From contig NZ_JAMQGM010000001.1 in NCBI RefSeq assembly GCF_023703325.1, positions 299,745 through 363,744 of the forward strand: a stretch of DNA of 64,000 bases, read 5' to 3'. The notes under the pieces are model-generated. The model worked only from the letters and a program-made list of their open reading frames with translations. It ran no database searches and was not told the origin of the DNA. Below, piece after piece: positions 27,905 to 36,114 of this stretch. Origin of the DNA: Streptomyces meridianus. Lineage in GTDB: Bacteria > Actinomycetota > Actinomycetes > Streptomycetales > Streptomycetaceae. A program made the position numbers and the translations under genes. How positions within the stretch are numbered: the first letter of the stretch is position 1; each line of letters begins with the position of its first letter.

Positions 27905-30039
27905 GCAACATCCCCGAGACGGGCCGGAGCTCCCGCGTCACCATCCGGCTCGTCGCCATCCAGGTCCTGGTGTTCTCCCTGCTGGCCACTCTCGGCGGCC
28001 GGCTCTGGTACCTCCAGATCCGCAACGGCGACGAGTACAGCGCCGAAGCCGCCGGAAACCATGTCCAGCAGGTCGTCCAGCCCGCTGTCCGCGGATCCAT
28101 CCTCGACGCCCGCGGCGTGCCGCTCGCCGACAACGAGACCCGCCTCGTCGTCTCGGCCAGCCGCACCGAGCTGATGAAGATGAAGGACGATGGGGAGGCC
28201 GTGCTCGCACGTCTCGCCGAGGTCCTCGACATGACCCCGGAAGAGGTGGCGGAGAAGGTCCGCCTCTGCGACTCCAAGACCCCGCAGCCCTGCTGGAACG
28301 GCTCGCCCTACCAGCCCATCCCGGTCACCGACGAGGCCACCACCCAGCAGGCCCTCCAGATCCGTGAGCGCGCCGAGGAGTTCCCCGGCATCACCGCCGA
28401 GCCGACTGCGGTACGCCGCTACCCGGCACCCGACAAGGCCCGCACCTCACAGGTCCTCGGATACCTCTCACCCGTCACCGACGAAGAGATCAAGAAGGCC
28501 GAGAACAGCCGCTCACCGCTGCTGCGTTCCGACCAGATCGGCCGCTCCGGTCTGGAACGCGCCTACGACGACGCGCTCCGCGGCAAGGCCGGCGTCACCC
28601 GGTACGAGGTCGACAAGCTCGGCCGTGTGATGGGCGAGCAGCGCAACGACAAGTCCGAGGCCGGCTCCAGCGTCATCACCAGCATCGACTCCCGCGTCCA
28701 GGCCGTCGCGGAGAAGGAGCTGGAGAAGGCGATGAAGGAAGCCCGCAAGCAGATGGACCGCAACACCAACCGCCTCTACGAGGCGGATGCGGGCGCCGTC
28801 GTCGTCATGGAGGCCAAGACCGGCCGGGTGGTCGCGATGGCGTCCAACCCGGATTACGACCCCAACGCGTGGGTCGGCGGAATCTCGGGCAAGGACTACG
28901 CCCGGATGACCGACAAGAAGTCCAACTACCCGCTGTTGAACCGGGCGATCCAGGGCCAGGCGGCACCCGGCTCGATCTTCAAGGTCGTCTCCACGGCCGC
29001 CGCGCTCCAGGCCGGGTACGACTTCGACGGCCGCTACAACTGCGGCAGTTCGTACAGCATCGGCAACCAGGTCTTCAAGAACTTCGAGTCGCAGAACCAC
29101 GGGCCCATCTCCCTGGGCCGCGCGCTCGAGGTCTCCTGTGACACGGTCTTCTACGCGCTCGGCCACGAGCAGTGGCGCAAGGACGGCGGACTCACTCCCC
29201 ACAAGGACGCCAAGAACTGGTTCTACCGGACTGCCCACCAGTTCGGCCTGGGCGCCGAGACCGGCATCGACCTCCCCAACGAGGTCACCGGCCGAGTCCC
29301 CGACCGGAAGTGGAAGAAGGACTTCTGGAAGGCCAACAAGGACAACTGGTGCAAGATCGCCAAGAAGTGGCCGGAGAAGAAGGACTACGTCACGCAGCTC
29401 TCCCGCGAGAACTGCCTCGAAGGCATGAAGCTGCACGCCTTCGACTCGGTCAACTACTCGATCGGACAGGGTGACACCCTCGTCACCCCCATCCAGATGG
29501 CGGCCATCTACGGCGCCATCAGCAACGGCGGCACCCTCTACAACCCCACGGTCGGCAAGGCGATCGTCAGTCCCGACGGCAAGCGCGTCGAGCGGATCGA
29601 GCCCAAGTCCCACGCCAAGCTGCCGATCAGCAAGGCCAACCTCGCCAAGATGGACAAGGCGCTCGAGGGCGTCGCCACGCGGGGCACCGCCGCCTGGCGG
29701 TTCGGCGGCTGGCCCCAGGACAAGATCGCGATGCACGCCAAGACGGGTACCGCAGAGGTCTACGGCAAACAGACCACGTCCTGGTTCGCGACCTACACCA
29801 AGGACTACGCGATCGTCATGACGATCTCCCAGGGTGGTACGGGATCCGGCGCCTCGGGCCCTGCCGTGCGCAACATCTACAACGCGCTGTACGGCGTGGG
29901 CGGCAAGGGCGGCATCAACAAGAAGAAGGCCCTCCTGTACAAGCCGCAGGACGAGCTGCCGAAAATCGGCAAGGACGGCACCATCGAATCCCCCGAACCG
30001 CCCAAGAAGCCCGTCAAGGTCGGACGGAGGAGCGAGTGA
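27901..30039 (+). CDS. mrdA: Penicillin-binding protein 2 (class B transpeptidase)
   Basis: Cross-links peptidoglycan with RodA. The 712-residue protein has one N-terminal helix (about residues 17-38), a dimerisation domain and a transpeptidase domain. The active-site SxxK lies in APGSIFKVV (about 355-363), the second motif in EVSCDTVF and the KTG motif in HAKTGTAEVYG (about 610-620). The GTG start overlaps the mreD stop, and the stop overlaps the rodA start (GTGA). The gene is of the mre-linked type in Streptomyces. Confidence 0.95.
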   Translation: MSNIPETGRSSRVTIRLVAIQVLVFSLLATLGGRLWYLQIRNGDEYSAEAAGNHVQQVVQPAVRGSILDARGVPLADNETRLVVSASRTELMKMKDDGEAVLARLAEVLDMTPEEVAEKVRLCDSKTPQPCWNGSPYQPIPVTDEATTQQALQIRERAEEFPGITAEPTAVRRYPAPDKARTSQVLGYLSPVTDEEIKKAENSRSPLLRSDQIGRSGLERAYDDALRGKAGVTRYEVDKLGRVMGEQRNDKSEAGSSVITSIDSRVQAVAEKELEKAMKEARKQMDRNTNRLYEADAGAVVVMEAKTGRVVAMASNPDYDPNAWVGGISGKDYARMTDKKSNYPLLNRAIQGQAAPGSIFKVVSTAAALQAGYDFDGRYNCGSSYSIGNQVFKNFESQNHGPISLGRALEVSCDTVFYALGHEQWRKDGGLTPHKDAKNWFYRTAHQFGLGAETGIDLPNEVTGRVPDRKWKKDFWKANKDNWCKIAKKWPEKKDYVTQLSRENCLEGMKLHAFDSVNYSIGQGDTLVTPIQMAAIYGAISNGGTLYNPTVGKAIVSPDGKRVERIEPKSHAKLPISKANLAKMDKALEGVATRGTAAWRFGGWPQDKIAMHAKTGTAEVYGKQTTSWFATYTKDYAIVMTISQGGTGSGASGPAVRNIYNALYGVGGKGGINKKKALLYKPQDELPKIGKDGTIESPEPPKKPVKVGRRSE

Positions 30040-31229
30040 CGTCCCAGCGCTTCTTCATCCGCCGCTACACCCCTGAGCTCGGCGCCTGGGCCCGTCTCAC
30101 CGCCCGTGACTCCCTGGTCCGCCGCCTGGACTGGATCCTGCTCGGCGCCTGCCTGATGCTGTCGGTGATCGGCACGCTGCTGGTCTGGTCGGCGACCCGG
30201 AACCGGACCGAGCTCAACTCCGGTGACACCTACGCCTATCTGCTCAAGCACCTGATCAACATCGGCATCGGTGTGGCCCTGATGGTCGGTACGGTCTGGC
30301 TCGGCCACCGCACACTGCGAACGGCCGTCCCGTTCCTGTACGGCCTGTCCGTGCTGCTCGTCACCCTGGTCCTCACCCCGCTCGGCGCCACCATCAACGG
30401 CGCCCACGCCTGGATCAAGGCCGGCGGCCTCTCGCTGCAGCCGTCCGAGTTCTGCAAGATCACGATCATCCTGGGCATGGCGATGCTGCTCGCAGCTCGT
30501 GTCGACGCGGGGGACCGGCTGCACCCGGACCACCGCACCGTCATGCAGGCCCTGGGCATGGCGGTGCTGCCGATGGCGATCACCATGCTGATGCCGGACC
30601 TCGGCTCGGTGATGGTGATGGCCGTCATCGTTCTCGGTGTGCTGCTGGCCTCCGGGGCGTCCAACCGCTGGGTGATCGGGCTCTGCACCACCGGCGCCGT
30701 CGGTGCTGTCATGGTGTGGCAGCTGGGCGTGCTGGACGAGTACCAGATCAACCGGTTCGCGGCCTTCGCCAACCCCGAACTCGACCCGGCCGGCGTCGGA
30801 TACAACACCAACCAGGCACGCATTGCCATCGGTTCCGGCGGACTGCTCGGCAAGGGCCTCTTCCACGGCTCCCAGACCACCGGCCAGTTCGTGCCCGAGC
30901 AGCAGACCGACTTCATCTTCACCGTCGCGGGCGAGGAGCTCGGGTTTCTCGGCGCCGGCCTGATCATCCTGCTCCTGGGCATCGTCATGTGGCGGTGCTG
31001 CCGGATCGCCCGGGACACCACGGAGCTGTACGGCACGATCGTCGCCGCCGGCATCACCGCCTGGTTCGCCTTCCAGGCCTTCGAGAACATCGGAATGACG
31101 CTGGGCATCATGCCCGTCGCGGGCCTTCCGCTGCCGTTCGTCAGCTACGGCGGCACATCGATGTTCGCCGTCTGGATCGCGATCGGGCTCCTGCTGTCCA
31201 TCCGCATCCAGCGGCCCGTCTCCGCCTGA
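30036..31229 (+). CDS. rodA: RodA/FtsW/SpoVE (SEDS) glycosyltransferase
   Basis: Polymerises lipid II glycan strands with PBP2. The 397-residue protein has about ten helices. SEDS landmarks are NGAHAWIKAGGLSLQPSEFCK (split here as NGAHAW and QPSEF), the large extracellular loop with VGYNTNQARIAIGSGGLLGKG and the C-terminal PLPFVSYGGTSM. Streptomyces literature names this homologue Sfr. It is the last gene of the mre cluster, followed by a GC palindrome. Confidence 0.95.
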   Translation: MTSQRFFIRRYTPELGAWARLTARDSLVRRLDWILLGACLMLSVIGTLLVWSATRNRTELNSGDTYAYLLKHLINIGIGVALMVGTVWLGHRTLRTAVPFLYGLSVLLVTLVLTPLGATINGAHAWIKAGGLSLQPSEFCKITIILGMAMLLAARVDAGDRLHPDHRTVMQALGMAVLPMAITMLMPDLGSVMVMAVIVLGVLLASGASNRWVIGLCTTGAVGAVMVWQLGVLDEYQINRFAAFANPELDPAGVGYNTNQARIAIGSGGLLGKGLFHGSQTTGQFVPEQQTDFIFTVAGEELGFLGAGLIILLLGIVMWRCCRIARDTTELYGTIVAAGITAWFAFQAFENIGMTLGIMPVAGLPLPFVSYGGTSMFAVWIAIGLLLSIRIQRPVSA

Positions 31230-31240
31230 CGTCACGGCGG

Positions 31241-31258
31241 CGTCCCGGGCCCGGGACG
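31241..31258 (+). terminator. Probable mre-operon terminator
   Basis: CGTCCCGGG and CCCGGGACG form a perfect 18-base palindrome 11 bases after the rodA stop. As a hairpin its loop must come from the centre. Confidence 0.5.
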
Positions 31259-31313
31259 GCCGTGTGTCGTGCGCGCAGGTTTCGCCGCCCTGTCCGGACG
31301 GTGCGAGGGCGAC

Positions 31314-31319
31314 TACATT
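31314..31319 (+). promoter_or_regulatory. -10 box, leaderless start of the CYTH-CHAD gene
   Basis: TACATT lies seven bases before the ATG at 31327, with CTGTCC 18 bases upstream as a possible -35. Confidence 0.5.
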
Positions 31320-31326
31320 CGGCATC

Positions 31327-32868
31327 ATGGCCGACAAAGTGCGAGAGATCGAACGAAAGTACGATTCCTCGGGCGGAGATCTTCCCGACCTGCGGGACAT
31401 CGCCGGGGTGGCGACGGTCGCGGACGAGGGCGTCCACGCCCTCGACGCCACCTACTACGACACCCCCGACGAACGCCTGGCGACCGCAGGGATCACCCTG
31501 CGCCGGCGCACCGGCGGCGACGACGAGGGCTGGCACCTCAAACTGCCCGCCGACGCCGCAGCGAACGGCGACGCGCGGGACGAGATCCACGCCCCCCTCT
31601 CCGACGAGGTGCCGCGCCGCCTGGCTTCGCTGGTCCGCGTACACACCCGCGACCGGGACCTGGTTCCCGTCATGCGACTGCGCACCGAGCGCCGCATCCG
31701 CCGGCTCCACGACGCCGACGGCGCTGTCCTCGCCGACGTCGCCGTCGACCGGGTCGAGGCGCAACGGCTGCACGGCGGCGACTCCGCCACGACCTGGGCG
31801 GAGACCGAGGTGGAGCTCGCCGGCGCGACCCCTCCCGCATTCCTCGACGGTGTGGAACGGCATCTGCTGGCCGCCGGACTGGTCCGGGCGGACGTCCCCT
31901 CGAAGCTGGCGCGCGCCCTGGAACGCACCCGGCCCCGCACCGAACGTGCCGGGAAGACCCGGGCCGCTGCCCGGCGCAAGCCGGTGACGGCCGGCGACCA
32001 CGTCCTGGCCTACGTGCGTGCGCAGGCGGACGAGATCGTCCGGCTGGATCCCGCGGTGCGCCTCGAAGCCCCCGACTCGGTGCACCGGATGCGCGTCGCC
32101 TGCCGCCGGCTGCGCAGCGCCCTGCGGACCTACCGCAACGTCCTCGACCGGGCCGCAACCGACCCTGTCATCACCGAACTGTCCTGGCTGGCAGGAGAGT
32201 TGGGTCTGGACCGGGACCGCGAGGTGCTCAGTGCACGCCTGCACGAGGAACTGAACGCCCTGCCACACGAACTGCTGATCGGCTCTCCGCGGGGACAGCT
32301 GCGCACCTGGGACAACGCTCAGCATGCCGACACCCGCCGGCACGTCAACCGGGTCCTTGACGCAGACCGCTACCTCGCACTGCTCGGAACCCTCGACACT
32401 CTGCTCGACGACCCTCCGCTGCTGCCCGCCGCCTCCCGCAAGCCGCGCGGCGTCATGCGCAAGGCGGTGCTGCGCGACCTCGACCGGCTCACGGTCCGGA
32501 TCGACCGCGCGCTGGGCCTCCCGCCGGGAGAGGAGCGTGACCTGGCTCTGCACGAGGCCCGCAAGGCCGCCAAGCGCACCCGTTACGGAGCGGAGGCGGC
32601 CCGGCCGGTCCTGGGGAAGCCGGCCCGGCGGATGGTGAAGCGGATGAAGTCGCTCCAGACCGTGCTCGGCGATCACCAGGATTCCGTTGTCGCCCGTGAG
32701 GCCCTGCTCGGTCTCGCGGCCCGCACTCACTCGTCCGGTGAGAACGCCTTCACGTTCGGTGTCCTGTACGGGCGCGAGGAGCAGCGCGCCGCCGCCCGGG
32801 AGGCCGAGCTCGGGAAGGTGTGGCGGGAGGTCGCGGGAAGAAAGCTGCGGGCCGGCCTCGGTGGCTGA
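31327..32868 (+). CDS. CYTH-CHAD domain protein
   Basis: A 513-residue cytosolic protein. Residues 1 to about 200 are a CYTH triphosphate-tunnel domain with the ExExK signature (EIERK) at residues 7-11. From about 215 a CHAD domain follows, with the His/Arg helices VHRMRVACRRLRSALR and LHEARKAAKRTRYGAE. CYTH domains bind or hydrolyse triphosphates, and CHAD domains bind polyphosphate, so inorganic polyphosphate metabolism is likely. The exact activity is unproven. Confidence 0.88.
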   Translation: MADKVREIERKYDSSGGDLPDLRDIAGVATVADEGVHALDATYYDTPDERLATAGITLRRRTGGDDEGWHLKLPADAAANGDARDEIHAPLSDEVPRRLASLVRVHTRDRDLVPVMRLRTERRIRRLHDADGAVLADVAVDRVEAQRLHGGDSATTWAETEVELAGATPPAFLDGVERHLLAAGLVRADVPSKLARALERTRPRTERAGKTRAAARRKPVTAGDHVLAYVRAQADEIVRLDPAVRLEAPDSVHRMRVACRRLRSALRTYRNVLDRAATDPVITELSWLAGELGLDRDREVLSARLHEELNALPHELLIGSPRGQLRTWDNAQHADTRRHVNRVLDADRYLALLGTLDTLLDDPPLLPAASRKPRGVMRKAVLRDLDRLTVRIDRALGLPPGEERDLALHEARKAAKRTRYGAEAARPVLGKPARRMVKRMKSLQTVLGDHQDSVVAREALLGLAARTHSSGENAFTFGVLYGREEQRAAAREAELGKVWREVAGRKLRAGLGG

Positions 32869-32963
32869 GGCGTGCACGCACGCCGTGGGCGGAGCCGTCC
32901 GGCGGCTTGCGCCGTTCGCGGTACGCTGGGTGGTCCCCCAGTCAGCTCATGAGAGACATCGCG

Positions 32964-34892
32964 ATGCCTGTCGAGTCGGTCTTCCCGCGCCTGGAAGCGC
33001 TTCTCCCGCACGTCCAGAAGCCGATCCAGTACGTCGGTGGAGAGCTCAACTCCACCGTCAAGGACTGGGACGCCTGTGATGTGCGATGGGCGCTGATGTA
33101 CCCCGACGCCTACGAGGTCGGCCTGCCCAACCAGGGCGTCATGATCCTTTACGAGGTGCTCAACGAGCGCGAGGGCGTGCTCGCCGAGCGCACGTACAGC
33201 GTGTGGCCGGACCTCGAGGAACTCATGCGGGAGCACCGGGTGCCGCAGTTCACTGTGGACTCCCACCGCCCCGTCAGCGCCTTCGACGTGTTCGGTGTCT
33301 CCTTCTCCACCGAGCTGGGCTACACCAACCTGCTGACCGCGCTGGATCTGGCCGGTATCCCGATCGAGGCGAAGGACCGGACCGTCGAACATCCGCTGGT
33401 GCTCGCCGGCGGTCACGCGGCGTTCAACCCGGAGCCCATCGCCGACTTCATCGACTGCGCGGTGGTCGGCGACGGCGAGCAGGCGGTCCTCGAGATCACC
33501 GAGATCATTCGCGCCTGGAAGGCCGAGGGCAGCCCCGGCGGCCGGGACGAGGTACTGCTGCGGCTGGCCCGCACGGGCACCGTCTACGTCCCGAAGTTCT
33601 ATGACGTGGAGTACCTCGCCGACGGCCGGATCAGCCGCGTCGTCCCGAACGCCTCGGGCGTGCCGTGGCGGGTGTCCAAGCACACCGTGATGGACCTCGA
33701 CGAGTGGCCCTACCCGAAGCAGCCCCTGGTCCCGCTCGCGGAGACCGTGCACGAGCGGATGTCCGTGGAGATCTTCCGCGGCTGTACCCGTGGCTGCCGT
33801 TTCTGCCAGGCCGGCATGATCACGCGCCCGGTCCGCGAGCGCAGCATCACCGGCATCGGCGAGATGGTCGACAAGGGCCTGAAGAACACCGGCTTCGAGG
33901 AGGTCGGCCTGCTGTCCCTGTCCTCGGCCGACCATACCGAGATCGGTGACATCGCCAAGGGACTCGCGGACCGCTACGAAGAGGACAAGATCGGCCTGTC
34001 GCTGCCGTCCACCCGGGTCGACGCGTTCAACATCGACCTGGCCAACGAGCTGACCCGCAACGGCCGCCGCTCGGGCCTGACCTTCGCACCCGAGGGCGGA
34101 TCCGAGCGCATCCGCAAGGTCATCAACAAAATGGTCTCGGAGGAGGACCTGATCCGGACCGTCGCCACCGCCTACGGCAACGGCTGGCGCCAGGTGAAGC
34201 TGTACTTCATGTGCGGCCTGCCGACCGAGACCGACGACGACGTCCTGCAGATCGGCGACATGGCGGTCAACGTCATCGCCAAGGGCCGTGAGGTCTCCGG
34301 GCGGAACGACATCCGCTGCACCGTGTCCATCGGCGGGTTCGTGCCCAAGCCGCACACCCCGTTCCAGTGGGCGCCGCAGTTGTCCGCGGAGGAGACCGAC
34401 GCGCGGCTCGGCAAGCTCCGCGACAAGATCCGCGGGGACAAGAAGTACGGCCGTTCCATCGGTTTCCGGTACCACGACGGCAAGCCGGGCATCGTCGAGG
34501 GCCTGCTCTCGCGCGGCGACCGCCGGGTCGGCAGCGTCATCCGCGCCGTCTACGAGGACGGCGGCCGCTTCGACGGCTGGCGCGAGCACTTCAGCTACGA
34601 CCGCTGGATGGAGTGCGCCGGCAGCACGCTGCCCGAGCAGGGCGTCGACGTCGACTGGTACACCACCCGCGAGCGCACCTACGAGGAAGTCCTGCCCTGG
34701 GACCACCTGGACTCCGGGCTGGACAAGGACTGGCTCTGGGAGGACTGGCAGGACTCCCTCGACGAGACCGAGGTCGAGGACTGCCGCTGGACGCCGTGCT
34801 TCGACTGCGGTGTCTGTCCGCAGATGGACACCGAGATCCAGATCGGCCCCACCGGCAAGAAGCTGCTCCCGCTCACGGTCGTCAACGAGTAG
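32964..34892 (+). CDS. TIGR03960-type radical SAM protein
   Basis: A 642-residue radical SAM protein of unknown substrate. An N-terminal domain of about 200 residues resembles a cobalamin-binding fold (MYPDAYEVGLPNQGVMILYE). The radical SAM core has the [4Fe-4S] cysteines in GCTRGCRFCQAGM at about residues 272-284. The C terminus has another Cys cluster (CFDCGVCPQMD), perhaps for a second metal site. The ATG at 32964 was chosen over ATG 32949 because GAGAGA is well placed. The DUF2344 gene follows; the two are fused in some bacteria. Confidence 0.88.
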   Translation: MPVESVFPRLEALLPHVQKPIQYVGGELNSTVKDWDACDVRWALMYPDAYEVGLPNQGVMILYEVLNEREGVLAERTYSVWPDLEELMREHRVPQFTVDSHRPVSAFDVFGVSFSTELGYTNLLTALDLAGIPIEAKDRTVEHPLVLAGGHAAFNPEPIADFIDCAVVGDGEQAVLEITEIIRAWKAEGSPGGRDEVLLRLARTGTVYVPKFYDVEYLADGRISRVVPNASGVPWRVSKHTVMDLDEWPYPKQPLVPLAETVHERMSVEIFRGCTRGCRFCQAGMITRPVRERSITGIGEMVDKGLKNTGFEEVGLLSLSSADHTEIGDIAKGLADRYEEDKIGLSLPSTRVDAFNIDLANELTRNGRRSGLTFAPEGGSERIRKVINKMVSEEDLIRTVATAYGNGWRQVKLYFMCGLPTETDDDVLQIGDMAVNVIAKGREVSGRNDIRCTVSIGGFVPKPHTPFQWAPQLSAEETDARLGKLRDKIRGDKKYGRSIGFRYHDGKPGIVEGLLSRGDRRVGSVIRAVYEDGGRFDGWREHFSYDRWMECAGSTLPEQGVDVDWYTTRERTYEEVLPWDHLDSGLDKDWLWEDWQDSLDETEVEDCRWTPCFDCGVCPQMDTEIQIGPTGKKLLPLTVVNE

Positions 34893-35002
34893 GACCGGCT
34901 CGGAGCCGCCGGGACCAGGGGGCGGGCCTGCTGGGGCGAGGGTTCCGGGGCAGGTCCGCGGCTTGTGCCCGGGTCCCGGGAACCAGCGGTGGCCGGCACA
35001 CG

Positions 35003-35008
35003 TAATCT
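35003..35008 (+). promoter_or_regulatory. -10 box before the DUF2344 gene
   Basis: TAATCT at 35003-35008 implies a start site near 35015. The resulting short leader carries GAAGGA at 35033-35038 about ten bases before a CTG at 35049. Confidence 0.4.
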
Positions 35009-35090
35009 GGATGGCAGTACGACGGAACTCACGAAGGACTGAACGACACTGGGCAAGCGACAGCCCGAGGGCCCGCCGCCAGCACCCGCG

Positions 35091-35894
35091 GTGCAGCGCA
35101 TTCGCCTGCGCTACACCAAGCGCGGCCGCCTCCGGTTCACCAGCCACCGCGATTTCCAGCGCGCCTTCGAGCGGGCCCTGCGACGGGCCGAGGTGCCGAT
35201 GGCGTACTCGGCGGGCTTCACCCCGCACCCGAAGGTGTCGTACGCCAATGCCGCACCCACCGGCACGGGCAGCGAGGCCGAGTACCTCGAGATCGCCCTC
35301 ACCGAGCAGCGGGACCCGGAGAAGCTGCGCCTGCTCCTCGACGAGTCGATGCCGACCGGGCTCGACATCGTGGACGCCGTGGAGGCACGGACGTCCGGTC
35401 TCGCCGAGCGGCTGGAGGCCTCGGTCTGGCAGATCAGGCTGCCCGGTGCGGACCGGACGGAGGCCGCCGGTGCCGTGCAGACGTTCCTCGCGGCCGGAAC
35501 GGTCGAGGTCGAGCGGCGGACGAAGAGCGGGATGCGGACCTTCGATTCCCGCGCCGCCGTGAAGCGCCTCGAGGTCGTCGACGACGCGGGTGATGGGCCG
35601 GTGGACGACGCCTGTGCGATACTGCGGCTGGTTGTTCGGCATTCCACACCTGCCGTGCGACCCGACGACGTCCTGTCCGGTCTCCGCGCCACGGCCGACC
35701 TGGCGCCGCCGGTCCCCGCTGCGGTGACCAGGCTGGCGCAGGGGCCGCTCGATGAGGAGACCGGCACGGTGACCGACCCGCTCGCGTCCGACCGCGAGGC
35801 AGCCACGGCCGTCCGATTCGCGGCCGCCGGGCCGGCCTCCCCTCCGGCAGTTCAGGAGGGCCCCTCGGCGGAGGCGCCGGATGGTTCGGCCTGA
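35091..35894 (+). CDS. TIGR03936/DUF2344 protein
   Basis: Partner of the upstream radical SAM protein. Residues 1-200 contain the family start RIRLRYTKRGRLRFTSHRDF and the motif AYSAGFTPHPKVSYANA; the C-terminal 60 residues are variable. The GTG at 35091 has no ribosome site. A CTG at 35049, in frame and 14 codons upstream (LGKRQPEGPPPAPA), follows GAAGGA and may be the true start, giving 281 residues. Function is unknown; it has been proposed to act with the SAM enzyme because the two are fused in other phyla. rne lies downstream. Confidence 0.85.
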   Translation: MQRIRLRYTKRGRLRFTSHRDFQRAFERALRRAEVPMAYSAGFTPHPKVSYANAAPTGTGSEAEYLEIALTEQRDPEKLRLLLDESMPTGLDIVDAVEARTSGLAERLEASVWQIRLPGADRTEAAGAVQTFLAAGTVEVERRTKSGMRTFDSRAAVKRLEVVDDAGDGPVDDACAILRLVVRHSTPAVRPDDVLSGLRATADLAPPVPAAVTRLAQGPLDEETGTVTDPLASDREAATAVRFAAAGPASPPAVQEGPSAEAPDGSA

Positions 35895-36061
35895 GGACCG
35901 CCGTCGTCGCGTCGCCGAGGAACCAGGGAGCCACCCGGGTCCGGCAGACGCACTGACCAGGAGACTTTCGCCGGTCCCGCCCTGACGGACCCGGCGAGTG
36001 AGACAACAGCTCCCGTGCGGCGCCCACGCCCCCGGAGAGCGGGACGCGAACATCAGCGGCC

Positions 36062-36094
36062 CGCTCCCGGAACAGGGCGCGGCGCCCGGGAGCG
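36062..36094 (+). promoter_or_regulatory. Hairpin in the rne 5' region
   Basis: CGCTCCCGG and CCGGGAGCG pair perfectly around a 15-base loop, ending four bases before the GGGAGAA ribosome site. It may govern rne translation or decay. Confidence 0.45.
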
Positions 36095-36114
36095 TAGACG
36101 GGAGAACCGCCCGC

